Below are positions 47,647-59,705 of a stretch of DNA of 64,000 bases, one piece after another. This stretch comes from Schoenoplectus triqueter (lineage: Eukaryota > Streptophyta > Magnoliopsida > Poales > Cyperaceae), in contig CAXKVV010000081.1 of NCBI GenBank assembly GCA_964058805.1, positions 434,001-498,000 of the forward strand. The letters run 5' to 3'. The position numbers and the translations under genes were made by a program. The notes under the pieces were generated by a model that searched no databases, was not told where the DNA came from, and saw only the letters and a program-made list of their open reading frames with translations. How positions within the stretch are numbered: position 1 is the stretch's first letter; each line of letters opens with the position of its first letter.

Positions 47647-47651
47647 ATTGT

Positions 47652-48243
47652 TACATTGTTAATAGTTTAATACAGAACAAAAGGCCAAGAAATATTCATG
47701 TCCCGTCCATGCATAGGTCCACGGAGCAATGTTGACATAGCCATGCCTCATCGAACTATGTGATTCAAACAGTTCAGTAAAATAAAAAAAAAATAAAAAA
47801 GAAATTCAAGGATTGTATGATACCCGAACAAAATTTAAGAAATTTCAAAATTCACAAACGAAAGAATTGTGCCGTTCACCCAGACTTGCAATACTTACCA
47901 TACTGATGCTGAACGCAAGAATTATATATAGTACCAACAGAAACCGTGTACGAGGAAAGATGAAACATTTGCATTAAATAGCAAGAATCTGAATCAATAT
48001 TTGTACAAGTTCATCTATTTTTGAGCCAACTGTAGGCCCCCTAATTGAAGTATAACTATCAAAAAGAAGAAAAAAAAAACAAATAACAAATCTTTTGTGC
48101 AAACCAAAAAAATAATCAACAGATGAATATGTTCCGATGATTGGCAAGAACCCAATTCAAATTGGAACTGATTCCTAGCAATCTCTATATAAGTAAATCC
48201 ATACCCAACAACAAAAACAAATTCAGTATTTACTAATTTACCC
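47652..48243. other. 3' flank/UTR of the ATL gene
   Basis: AT-rich sequence. The part from about 48000 to 48243 probably includes the 3' UTR of the gene on the minus strand. No other feature. Confidence 0.4.
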
Positions 48244-49131
48244 TTAGAAACTTTTTGGTGTTTTGGGAGTATGAACAATCCCTTGCTCAATATCAACTCC
48301 TCTTGGACTGGCAGAGGGCCCCACCACCTGTTTCCCTCTACTTAGAAGCCGTTTAAAAGACATTAACCGAGCTGATACCGGTGATTTGATCTCCTCTAGT
48401 GGCATCACACTTGGAGGCAAAGGCGATATGGGTGATGGTACCATATTTTCCATTGCTCGTCTGGGAATATCAATTACAAGCATATCAGGACCTCCGCTTT
48501 TCCTTGAAGAGGCACAGTTTGAACTAGATGTGGCTTCTTGTACTGTACCAGTACTGACATCATCCTGTGTACCCCAAAACAGCACATTGGTCGGCAAGTT
48601 CCGCGGTTCCATCACATAGCCTTCCCGTGAAACAACACCCAATGTTTGGCCCTGTACCCCATCAGCATCTACTTCGTGTGTTTGTACCGATTCGGTACCA
48701 ACTGCGCTACGGCACAGGGGGCAAGTGGAGTGAGAATGAAACCACATGTCTATACACTTTACATGGAAGCCATGGTTGCATTTTGGCAGAATTCTCACCT
48801 CCTCTCCTTCAGCTATATCTGACAAACAAACTGAGCACTCCAGTCCCTCTTTAAACTCTTTTGCATCAAACACAGTGACCGGCAAGGACTGAAGGATGGC
48901 TGGGTCAAGACCTCGGCGTGCTGCTGGTAAATTGTCGCTCACAAAAGTGAAGTGGGCTTGGGAGGAATCCAGCAAATGTGTGCCCATGTACCTCTTTGCA
49001 TATAGATAGAGAAGAAATACGAAGACAACAATCAAGAATAGAAATATTAGCGAAGCTAATAATACACCATTGCTAATTGTCACGGCAGCTGATGTACCGA
49101 AACCTGAAGGTGGTGTCGAATTATCTGGCAT
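48244..49131 (-). CDS. ATL-family RING-H2 E3 ubiquitin ligase, membrane anchored
   Basis: A single exon of 295 residues, the usual intronless ATL layout. A membrane segment lies at about 22-45, a basic stretch KRYMG follows, the GLD signature is at 74-76 (ARRGLDPAIL), and the RING-H2 is canonical: Cys99, Cys102, Cys118, His120, His123, Cys126, Cys137, Cys140, with Trp130 (CIDMWF) for E2 contact. The C-terminal half is Ser/Pro-rich with IPRRAMENMVPSPISPLPPS and SARLMSFKRLLSRGK, as in plant ATL2/3/60-like proteins. ATL proteins ubiquitinate targets at membranes, often in defence and stress responses; the target here is unknown. A GA-rich leader precedes it. A decayed tandem copy lies 7 kb downstream with a Copia element between. 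Confidence 0.95.
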   Translation of the reverse strand: MPDNSTPPSGFGTSAAVTISNGVLLASLIFLFLIVVFVFLLYLYAKRYMGTHLLDSSQAHFTFVSDNLPAARRGLDPAILQSLPVTVFDAKEFKEGLECSVCLSDIAEGEEVRILPKCNHGFHVKCIDMWFHSHSTCPLCRSAVGTESVQTHEVDADGVQGQTLGVVSREGYVMEPRNLPTNVLFWGTQDDVSTGTVQEATSSSNCASSRKSGGPDMLVIDIPRRAMENMVPSPISPLPPSVMPLEEIKSPVSARLMSFKRLLSRGKQVVGPSASPRGVDIEQGIVHTPKTPKSF

Positions 49132-49204
49132 CGTTAGAACTTAGAAGGGTTTCAGATTGAATCTTCGGTTCTGGTTTTGCTTCGGAATTGTTGATGTGTG
49201 CTTG

Positions 49205-49208
<4 letters not shown>

Positions 49209-49247
<39 letters not shown>
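49209..49247. repeat. (GA)n tract in the ATL leader
   Basis: About 38 bp of GA, i.e. CT in the transcript leader of the ATL gene, as often seen in plant 5' UTRs. Confidence 0.95.
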
Positions 49248-49249
<2 letters not shown>

Positions 49250-49984
49250 GAATAAGCAAACTGGTTTGAGGGAGAATTAATATAGGGAGACCAAGAGAGA
49301 GATAGCATTTTTGTGTAAAAAGAAAAACAAAATATAGGAAAACGAGGGAGGTGTGCGCTGACTTGAAAAAGGGGTTTCTATGGGGGAAGAAAAACAAGAC
49401 TAGAAGGGGAAAATAGTAATGAGTAATGACTTGTGACTGGTGCTTTACGAAATGTGACTTGGGTTACGATATTGTGTGCGTTTCTTTTTCCTTTTGTTTA
49501 TTTTGCTTCCTGTCGCCTTAATTTAATGGTTCATTTTGAGGCTAAACACTAGTATAATTTTCTCATTATTTTAATTAGAATGATTTTATCATATCCGCTA
49601 CTGTATGCATAAGATATCATCAAGTAATTTACAATTCACAGCTGAATAATTTGTACAGTATTATATAGATAGCTATGTTCATAAAAAATCCATCGCTCTT
49701 AATTGTGGGACCATGACTTAGTCAAAACATCCAAAGAGGCTGCGATGACTCAAATGGCCTGATACATTAACCAACCCTTGATTTGAAGCTTTGAACAAGT
49801 CTTTTCGTTCCTTCCACGTTGTTTCCTAGTAATGTACAAATTAATTAAATTCTCTTTTCTGATCATTCTTCGCGCTTTCAATTTTGACACGGCTCAAAGG
49901 CTTCCCTGTGATTGGATGTCATGGTGCAGAATTTTAAAAACCAGAACGTCAATTCACCGTGCCCGATTCTGCTGCGGTACATTC
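49248..49984. promoter_or_regulatory. Upstream region of ATL gene
   Basis: Promoter and distal sequence of the minus-strand ATL gene. No specific element claimed. Confidence 0.3.
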
Positions 49985-50428
49985 GAATGATAAGCGGATG
50001 CAGGATTTTAGTCTGGACAAATATCGGATTGTAATAGCTTATTGGGTTTAAATCCATTAACTAATCGGGTACTAAATAAAAAAATAATAATTTAATATAT
50101 ATTTTTATCTAATAAAAAATTTATTAGAATAATAACATTTTATATATTAAAAATAACAATAAAATAAAGCTCAAAGTAATAGATAATCAAATTGATGAAG
50201 AAAATTTTCACTATAAAACTTTATATTTTGTTATCTTTGCATAATTATTTCATTATACATGATATTAAATATTTTTTTCTCAATAAAATTAATCAGACAA
50301 TCCAGGGGGGCAAAAAAAAATTCCAGGGGGCAAACTACCGAAAGTATTACCGAAAAGCACTGTTTTTCAAAATCCAGGAGGGGGGCGCTGCCCCCCCCCC
50401 CTGGGTTAGTGTGCATCCGCCCCTGCCA
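49985..50428. mobile_element. hAT-like non-autonomous element
   Basis: The left end gcggatgcaggattttag and the right end tgcatccgcccctg are partial inverted repeats of the CAGGGGCGGATGCA hAT-type terminus. Just inside the right end lie paired ccaggggggca/gggcgctgccccccccccct blocks. About 440 bp, AT-rich core, no coding. No 8-bp duplication found, and the left end is decayed. Confidence 0.45.
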
Positions 50429-50569
50429 ACTATATGTATTTTAAATCTGTATTCCATAAATCAGTATTCTAATTTTTACTTCAACTGAAAAAATCATTAA
50501 TCACGCTGATTACGTTCTCAAATATCAACAGACTATCCGTCTGTGGATGATCATCGAAGTCTTCAAATT

Positions 50570-51135
50570 AGAAATCCTAAGTCTTAATACCGGAGAAAAT
50601 AAAATCTTAATATCTAATATATTAAGTTATATTTTAAACTTAAAATTTATATTTGAATGACAATCAAGATATAAGTAATCATTTATATATGAACCTAAAT
50701 GTCTTAAAATTGAATGTCTCAAGTTTAAACAATAGAAATACAGCGTCTTAATATATAATATTATAAATTATATTTTGAACTAAAATTTTTATTTGGGCAA
50801 TAATCATGATAGTGACAAGTATTTATACTTGAATCTCATTATCTTAAAACTGAATGTCTCAAGTCTTAATACGAGAAATACGATGTCTTAATATTTAATA
50901 TTATAAATTATATTTTGAACTTAAAACTTATATTTGAGCATCCATCAGGATATGGACAAGTCTATATACCTAAACTTTAATGTACTAAAATCGAATGTTA
51001 CAAGTCTTAACACACATAAAATGACGTCATAATATCTAATATTATAAATCATAATTTTGAACATTAAATTTATATTTGAACGGTCATCATGATATGAACA
51101 AGTCTGTATCGCTAAACTATAATGTCTTAAAATAT
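50570..51135. repeat. Tandem array, period about 140 bp, four copies
   Basis: Four successive units share aagtcttaata, tctaatattataaattat, attttgaact, a gacaagt(a/c) segment and a final aaactgaatgtctc box. Copies start near 50578, 50720, 50859 and 51000, with roughly 20-25 percent divergence. The aagtctta word continues sparsely to about 52400. Could be satellite DNA or part of a retrotransposon spacer. Confidence 0.75.
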
Positions 51136-52429
51136 AAGTTAATAATAATTATTTACTCTCTTGTTTGAATATCAAAAAGAGTTATACGATTGAATTTCTA
51201 TATTGGATAAGTCGATAACAATAAGCATCTAATATCCGCTTTTACACAATGGTAGAACACAATCACCTGATGAAGTCAAACTACTCACTAAATAATAATG
51301 ACTCTTCTGAAACTCTCTAGATCGTTCTACGAACGATATTTAAAGTCTTAAGAACTATCATATGATCTCTTAATACATGATACTATAAGTCATTTTCAGC
51401 TTTAAAAGATATAAAAATCTCAAATATTTGTTGAATATTATTTAAATCAAATCTTTATATCTAATGTAACAACTAAGAAATAAAGTTTTAATAAACTTTG
51501 CCTAAAATAATATTTTTATGTAATTTATATTCGTTATAAATCACATAAATAAAGCCTTAAAATTTAGCATTAGAAGTCTTAAGATCATTTATCTGATGTC
51601 TTAATATATATTAATACAAATCTTACTTTTAATTTTGAATAATATATAATTCAAAAAATATTTATCGAATACTCCTAGAGCCAAATCTCTATACCTAATT
51701 ATTCTCGTCTTAAGACTTAACATAACAATTAAATTCTTAATACTGATTAATAAGCCATATTTAACTTTAAAGAATATAAAATTTTATAATATTTTCTGAA
51801 TATAGATCTTTTTATTATCTTAACTAAGCCTTTATAATTGATAAATTTATATTTAGTATTTTTTTAATATCTTAAGACGTTATAATTTATATTTATAAAA
51901 AAATATCAAAAAATAATAAAAATTATCTTTATATCTCATATCATTAAGTCATAATATTGTCAACAATATATAATAGATATGTAACATAAAATAATATTTT
52001 TAAAATAATTATGACAAAAATATATTTAATATTTAATACAAATAAATCTTAATATCTATCATAAGTTCATAAAATATCTTAATGTATCATTCAAAATATA
52101 ATTTTTAGTTTAGTCTTAATTTTCACTACTATAAAATAATCTAAATATATACTACATACACGCTTCAATATGTACTATAAATAACTCTTCATATTTGCTC
52201 ACTAAAATTTATATTAATATATCATTCAAAATATAATTTATAGTTTAGTCTTAATTTCCATTAGTACAAATAATATAGTGTATATTAGTTTTGTGTTAAA
52301 ATTTCTTTAATCTTAATTCTCATTATTACGATCCAAGTCTTTATAGTTTGTATAATAAAACTTTATATCTAGTACAATTAAGTCTTCGTATCTATTATAC
52401 TAAGTCTGACGCACATCTATTTAGTGTAA
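51136..52429. other. AT-rich stretch with scattered gtctta words
   Basis: Non-coding. Continues the theme of the array upstream (cttaatat, aagtctt) without a clear period. No gene recognised. Confidence 0.4.
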
Positions 52430-55400
52430 TAAAATATCTTTCTTGTGAAAACAAATAAAATAACACAGAATAAACAAAATAAATAAAATAATATAAAATA
52501 GTAAAGTACAACGCCCAACATCGGCGGGGCTGACTCCATCAGAATGGACAGCAAAATCTCTCAAAAAAAAACCCAAAAGAAAGAATAAAAAACCCAATAA
52601 CCGATAAGTCCTAACCAACTACCCTGCTCACTATGCTGACGCGGCGAAACACCTCTGACATCTCGCAGAACTGCACCTAGCACTCTCATCAAAATAAATC
52701 TCACACCTGTAAACCTGGATCCCACAACAACCATGGAAACGTGAGTAATTTAGAAATTACTCAATACAGATTTAGATCAAGCTTTAAGATTTGATATTTT
52801 TTCATAGACTGGACCCAAATACTGATACTGATTTTCTAAATGCAGTAAAATAACTATTTATAATTAAATTAATACTTTAATGCATCTATTTTAAAATTCG
52901 CTATTATGTGATGACGTGCAATGACAAAGAAACACGAAATATAAAAGTCTGTGGAAGTAATATAATATATATATATATATATATATATAAGGTACGAGAT
53001 TGAAACACCTGAAATAAAATATCCTAGTTGCAGATTATCAGACCATCCTCAAGCGGGCATGTAATCGGTCCCTAGATTTGAGACTTACCTAAACGGGCAC
53101 GTATTTGGGCCTAACTTACAAACTTATGATTTTCGTGTAAGCGGGCGCTAATATCCTGAGTACACTAAGAAAATTCAGTCTCCCGAGACGATAACGTCCT
53201 AGAAGAGTGGCTGCTAAAAGTACGTACTCGGTATTCTGAATCTGATAATCTACCTCACAGAATAATATAAAATAATACAAATGGATTAAGAAATTATGTT
53301 TTCAGTTGTCATATCGTCAAAAGGAGATAACTACCCGTGAAATGACAAAACGGAATATAATATAAATGAGAGACTCTCTGTACCAACCAGGGGCCAAAGG
53401 AGAGCTCCCGACTTTCTCTGTACCAACTAAGGGCCAAAGGAGAAAGCTCTTCGGACATATCAAGATCTCAAATAAGTTGGCTAAATAAAATAATATAAAA
53501 ATGGAGTAGAATCTAGACTCGAATATGACCGCCCACACTAAACACTGAAAGACATATGATCCTAATCGCTCAATTGAAAATCAAATCATATACATAATGA
53601 TAATAATATAATATTGATAAAAAATAAAACACTTCGTTATGATCGGACCCGTCAAATGATAGGGTCAGTGGATAACCGACAGGCAGAGGTGTGCAGTGTA
53701 TATACAGACCAATGGGTCCCACTGGCCTATGGGACACCATACGTAACCTCATCGGTCTGGTTATACAAGGCAATCTCGGACTAAGATTACTCGGCTCGCA
53801 TCTCAGCACTCTCATGCATTTAATACATGATTAACTACCTAACTTAATTAATTTAATAATGATAATAATAGTATTTATCCTAATAATTAATAATCTATAA
53901 CTTTTTATTTTAATTCTAATCTAATCTTATCTCAGGACTAATTCCCGAGTTCTATTCCCGTCCTATCTACATGTAATATGACATGATATGACATGCGAAT
54001 GCGGGTTGGCCTCGAACATGCTGGTCAATTTATGAAATGCATATGATAATTCAGTTTGGGTCTCTAATGATTTATTTGGTCAAAAATACCGTAATTCAGT
54101 TTATTTTTATAAACATTTTCATTTTCGGTTTGGGTGCCTATTTCTGAAGAAAGGAAATTAAATCCCATGAATCAGTACCTGGGAGTGCGGGTGAGGATCG
54201 TAGAGTCGCTCTACTCCGGAGGTCAACGTCTGTCTCGGAATCGGCGTCTGCGTATGTAGGGCAAGGTCGACCTCGTACTCCGTGAGTGGATCTGAGTTGA
54301 CTATATCACCTATTAATTTAAATTAAGTTTTCATTAGATTCAATGTGATTTTATTATAAAATTTATATTTAATTTTGAATGACGTCTCGATTAACGTCCG
54401 TTTGGATTAGCGTCTTTTTCTTAGAATTTTTGACAGTATTTCTGCTGTATTTATAGAGTATCGGAATATTTAATTAACGCATTTTTGTTCATTTTACGGT
54501 GTTTTATAATGTTAGTCACTTTTATATGTATTTTTTATTAGATTGTTCGGGAATCCGTTAATTTGATCAATTAATTACGTTGAGTGTTTATTGTTGATCC
54601 TTTTTATTCCTTTCGAGTTTCGATTATAAACCGTCTTTTTACTTGTTTATTATTTTATCTTATTTCCCGTTAACTGATTTAATTATGTTATTCGATAATT
54701 CAAGTTTAGAAACGACAAATGTTCGAATAGCAGACAATACACACAATCATGAGTAAAAGTATATAATTTCTTTTTATTCATTTCATCTCGATTATAAGTA
54801 CAATCACAATGGGATGAAAAAAATAAAAATAATAAAAATAAAATAAAGATAAGATTATAAATAAAAAATAGAAAAATTGATTAATATATATATATTCTAA
54901 AATATTTATTTCTAATATTCTTTGTATTTTAAAAATAGAGAAATTAATTAATATATATTTTTTATATATTAATTATATCTTAATTATTATTTTACTATAT
55001 TCTTAAGTTTTATAATTTATTTTATCTATATATTATTATAATATATTTACAATTTTAAAGATTTTATAACAAAATAAATCAAGAACCAAAAGAAGAAAAA
55101 AAAGAAAAGAAAATCAATTAATTTAATTAACGTTTCATTTTTATTAACTGTTTTGGTGTTTTAATGAACGGGTTCATATGTTGTCTACCATATCACATAT
55201 GTCTGTGCACAGATAACCCATAAAGAGGGCAGACAAGGAATTTAATCACTTCCCGTATATTTTAAGTTTACGTAATTATCCATGACACCACCAAACCTTT
55301 CGGAGCGGTGTCAATTAATTATTCATTTTTTTATTTAGTCACTTTGTTATCCTAATTAAGTTTGAGTTAATAAATTTTGAAATTGTCGGCCCAATAATAA

Positions 55401-57438
55401 TAGTTATTCTTGTAGATCCATAGTATTTGATTTGGGCCAAATCCTCTATTTCCTTTTTATTAAGCAATCCAAGTTTCCTAATTAATTCATAAGACCCAAA
55501 TCCAGAAATCCAATAGCCCAGCCACAATCAAATGAAAGTCACAGTACAAGGCATAAAAATAAAAATCGATAGAGCACAATCAGGACAAGCACAATCACAA
55601 CACAATCAGCAGGCAAGAGTCACATACAACAAGCACAGACAACAAGAACAAGTAACAGACAGAAAAAATCAAAACAACAACAACAACAACAACAACCAAG
55701 CAATAGGGGGTCTAGGCAACAACAGGGGCAAACAAACAACCCTACAAGCAAAACCCATATCAGTATCAGAGGGGGGAGGGGGGTAAAGAGCCAGAATCAG
55801 TGCAATATCAGTTCAAATACCAGCAAGGTAAGCTAATCGTGAACAGACAGTAACAGGTAAGTAACCCAGCAAGAATCATCAAGCAAAATAATTTCAACAC
55901 AACCCCTAAGCAACAGTTCTACCACATAGGTGTATATCAGCATAGTCAGCACCACAAGCAAACCATCATCAATTATAACAAAACCCATGAAAGATAGTTT
56001 AACAGAACCAACCAGAAATCAAGTAAGACAGTATCACAGAACCCATAATGACAGTACCAGTACTGGTACAACCAATAACCAGGCAACAGTCCCCCAGAAC
56101 TAGACAACCCAACCAGACCAGCACAAAGGCAACACAAATCAGCAACATAAACTAATCATTATACCAGGAATCAACCATGATAACAAATCAAGCAAGCAAA
56201 CAAGACCAGTACATGCTTAAACCTGAACCACACTAAATGATTGGTGGATCGCAGGAATTCAAGGGGTGCCACATAAATGAACAACACACAGTACAACAAG
56301 CAACCAACAGCGGGAACAATATTCGAGATTTTAGGGTTATTTATCAGTATCAAGGCAGCGAAATAAGCAACAAGTAAGGAAGCAAGACACAAGACAAAAT
56401 TTGAGGCAGCAAAGTGTAAACCCCCCTAGAAGTGCGACCAACACCCTCCTCCCTCTCCTCTAAACCTTAAAACCGATGGTGTAAATATTTTTGTTCTTAT
56501 CAGTTCTTTATCTCAACGCATGAGAGCCAAAGAGAGTGGAAAGGAGTGTGCATGCTCGGCTTTATAGAGATGCGACAATGGCAGTAGGTGAGGGAGTAGG
56601 GTGTGCAAGGGTCAAAGGATGTGACCGGCTAGGATAGACGGTAAGGAGGGGTTGTCAGGGGTGGAGTGGGGTAAATGATAGTCGGTAGGGAAAAAATCGA
56701 AGAACCATCCCTTTTGAAGGAGATAGAGAGCAGCGAGATCTATCATCGAGATAGAGGGAGAGAAAACAAGAGAGTCGGCAGACTCGAGGGAAAAGAAAAG
56801 AGGGAAGGCAGTGAGGGGACGGGAGAGACAAGAGGGGAGAGAGAAGAGAGGATTAATGAGAGAACATAGGGGGGAGAGAGAGAGTGAGTTTTAATTGGGA
56901 GAGAGATTAAAATCGGGATCAAATGTGGTCGGGGTCTGTGGTGAATCGTGTGGCAAACTCAAAATTTTGAATGTCATATATTTAATTCATCATCATTAAA
57001 TCTTAAATATCGATGCATCGTTTCATATTAATATTAAGCTATTATTAACTAATATTCTAATCAATTTGTTCTTCTGATTAAAATTTTCGTATGTATTCAC
57101 ATATAGTTGCAAATTGGTTTTATTAAATTTTTAGGTCAATATATAACGTTTTAAATTATAAATAAATATATGTATAATATCATTTATTTATTCTTATTTA
57201 ATCTTTAATGTGGTCTAGTCGTTTAATTTGGAACTTAAAATTCGTTTATCGATTTATTTTTGTCATTAATCAATAGTGAATTTATTATTGTATATTATTA
57301 GTTTTAAATTAATTAATTATCTATATATACATATACCTTTAAATTTGTTGGTTTATATTATTCGTTAATTGTGTTAAGTTATTTTAATTTTCCCTCCTGA
57401 TTATTATTATTTTTTAATTAAAAATTACGGTTTAACAG
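52430..57438 (-). mobile_element. Giant LTR family, copy B (5' end as drawn missing)
   Basis: Collinear with the solo LTR at 58425-63742. Shared landmarks are the tacaacgcc...ggggctgactccatcagaatgg start (about 52505), the gaaacgtgagtaattt box (52737), the agcgggca repeats (53054-53110), the gtaccaaccaggggccaaag pair (53381-53440), the tggataaccgacaggca box (53670), the aacctttcgg box (55295), the CA-rich stretch and a GA-rich zone. It ends acggtttaaca at 57438. The first roughly 90 bp seen in copy C are missing. On the minus strand TATAAA at 56561-56566 suggests a promoter, so transcription would run right to left. No protein-coding domain. Confidence 0.75.
56561..56566 (-). promoter_or_regulatory. 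TATA-like box in LTR copy B
   Basis: CTCTATAAAGCC on the minus strand, followed by a pyrimidine-rich leader-like stretch. Motif and context only. Confidence 0.4.
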
Positions 57439-58419
57439 GTTGGGTGCTGAAAGTCCAGATACGGATCCACCCACACTGGTACGGGATGGGGGCACTGAAA
57501 CAGTAACAGTAGTTATCTTGCTGGTTGCCTCGTCTTTATATGTGAATTCACTCAAATTGAAAAGAAAAAAGTTAGAAGAATCCTTCGGATTTTTTACATT
57601 CACCGTTGACAAATCAGTTCAATAATGTGAACAAAAGACAGTTTATGTTAGTAGTTGAAAAAAAAAAGACTTAGTAAATTGACTCTGTCACTATTCAGCG
57701 CAATTTAACCAGATTTTTTTTTGTTTTGATAAGTAAAAAAAAATAGGGAAGTAGTATGATTGTAGTTGAAATATGCATCAATAGTCAACAAAAATATTTA
57801 AAAATCTTGCTACTATGGATTAAAATGAGTAGGAAGAAGTAGGAACATTGGTCACCCCTCTGTTCGAAATTTTTTAAAAAGATTATCATTGTAATTATGT
57901 ATATTTTTAAAAGAAAATAAAAAAAATATTTATTGTTATAATTTTATTATCTATCAAATACTTATTTATATTTGATTGAATAAATTTAAAAATATATCAA
58001 TTTTTTTTTCATTAGCCAGCTCTCTAACTTAATTTATTAACAGTAATTCGCTTCATCCTTGCTTGAATGACTTGAACCATTGCTTTGCTACAGAAAAAAA
58101 ATATAAATGCACTAATTAACCATTATACAATCTATATATAGCAATATGAAAAAATATTAAGAAGAAATCAAATTTTTAATTGATTATTAAATATATAACA
58201 ATATACTTGGATCCTATATAACATATGTTTGAAAAAATTCCAAAAAAATTAATCAAAACATTCAAATTTTGTAAAAATATACTGGAACCGAGTTTCAAAT
58301 TCGGTCCCAGCTCTCTGAGACCGAATTTGAAACTCGAGTCTGACTATGAATACACATTTTAACTGCAATCTTACCATTGTCTTATTTTTTATTTTATTTA
58401 CCAAAAAAAAATCTGCAAT
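57439..58419. other. Unique-looking spacer between two LTR copies
   Basis: A minus-strand frame (57418-57612) containing VTVSVPPSRTSVGGSVSGL runs directly into the LTR end, so it may be an interrupted host exon, but I cannot assign it. A perfect inverted pair, ccgagtttcaaattcggtc and its complement, lies near 58288-58335. The rest is AT-rich. Confidence 0.4.
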
Positions 58420-58424
58420 TTAAC
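58420..58424. repeat. Target-site duplication of giant solo LTR, left (TTAAC)
   Basis: TTAAC immediately before TGTCACACCCC. Identical copy at 63743-63747. Confidence 0.88.
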
Positions 58425-59451
58425 TGTCACACCCCAGAATAAATTGAACGGATTAGGGGTGTTAATCCCGCCACGTACGCACGACGAGACGTGTGTACGA
58501 AAGGCTAAATGAATAAAATAATATAAATCTCAGAATAAACAAAACAATAATAATATAAATATACATGACCATACAGTCCAGAATGAACAAAGAGTATACA
58601 ACGCCTACATAGGTGGGGCTAGCTCCATCGGAATGGGCAGCAAATCTCTCAAATAAAAACCCAAAAGAAAGAAATAAAACTCAAAACCCGATAGATCCTA
58701 ATCCACTACCCGGCTCACATGCACATGCAGCGAAGCATCTCTGTCATCGCGCAGGACTGTCCCTAGCACTCGCTCCAAGAAAATCCCGAACCTGAAATAC
58801 TTAGATCCCACAACCACCGTGGAAACGTGAGTAATTTAAAAATTACTCAGTACGGATTTAGATCCAGCCTTAAGATTTGATCTTCTTTCCTAGACTGGAC
58901 CCAAAAACCGATACTGATATTTAAAATGCAATAGCTATCTATTTAAATAGTAAAATTATAGCTAATACGTCTCTTTAACAATTCATTATGATGCGATGAC
59001 ATGCAATGACAGATAAATTCAAATTATAAAAATCTGTGGATAATAATATAATATAAAATAAATATATATAAGATACGAGATTTAAAGCACCCGTATATAT
59101 AACCCAGTTGCAGATCATCAATCCATCCACAAGCGGGCACGTGGTCGGGCCCTGGACTTGTGACTTACCTAAGCGGGCACGTATTCGGGCCCAACTTACA
59201 AACTTAGGATTTTCGAGTAAGAGGGCGCCAATGCCCTGAATACCCTGGGAAAATTCGGCCTCCCGGAGCGATAACGCCCTAGGAGAGTGACGGCTAAAAG
59301 CACGTACTCAGTATTCTGAATCTGATGATCCACCTCACAAAATAATAATAATAATAATATGAACAAAGGGATTTAATATTTATGCTTTCAGTTGCCATAT
59401 CGTCAAAGGAGATAACTACCCAGGAAATAACAAATCGGAAACTAATACAAA

Positions 59452-59705
59452 TGGGAGCCTACACTGTACCAACAAAGGGCCAGAGGACCGCATCCCGAAA
59501 ATAATGACAAAATGAAATATAATACAGACGGGAGCCTACACTGTACCAACCTGGGGCCAGAGGTCCGCATCCCAAAAGGGAGCCTACACTGTACCAACCA
59601 GGGGCCAGAGGACCGCATCCCGAGAAATGACAAAATGACAGATGATACAAATGGGAGCCTACACTGTACTCACTAGGGGCCAGAGGACCGCATCCCGAGA
59701 AATAA
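59452..59705. repeat. Internal tandem repeats of the giant LTR
   Basis: Four units with gggagcctacactgtacc, ggggccagag and ccgcatcccga, spaced about 50-85 bp apart. Copy B has two diverged units at about 53370-53450. Tandem units of variable number are common in plant LTRs. Confidence 0.85.

Noticed and set aside
50570..51135. CRISPR-like spacing of repeats
   Set aside because: Repeats are long, diverged tandem units without spacers, in a eukaryotic genome.
55532..55786. 84-residue Gln/Asn-rich frame
   Set aside because: Low-complexity CAA repeats of the LTR copy.
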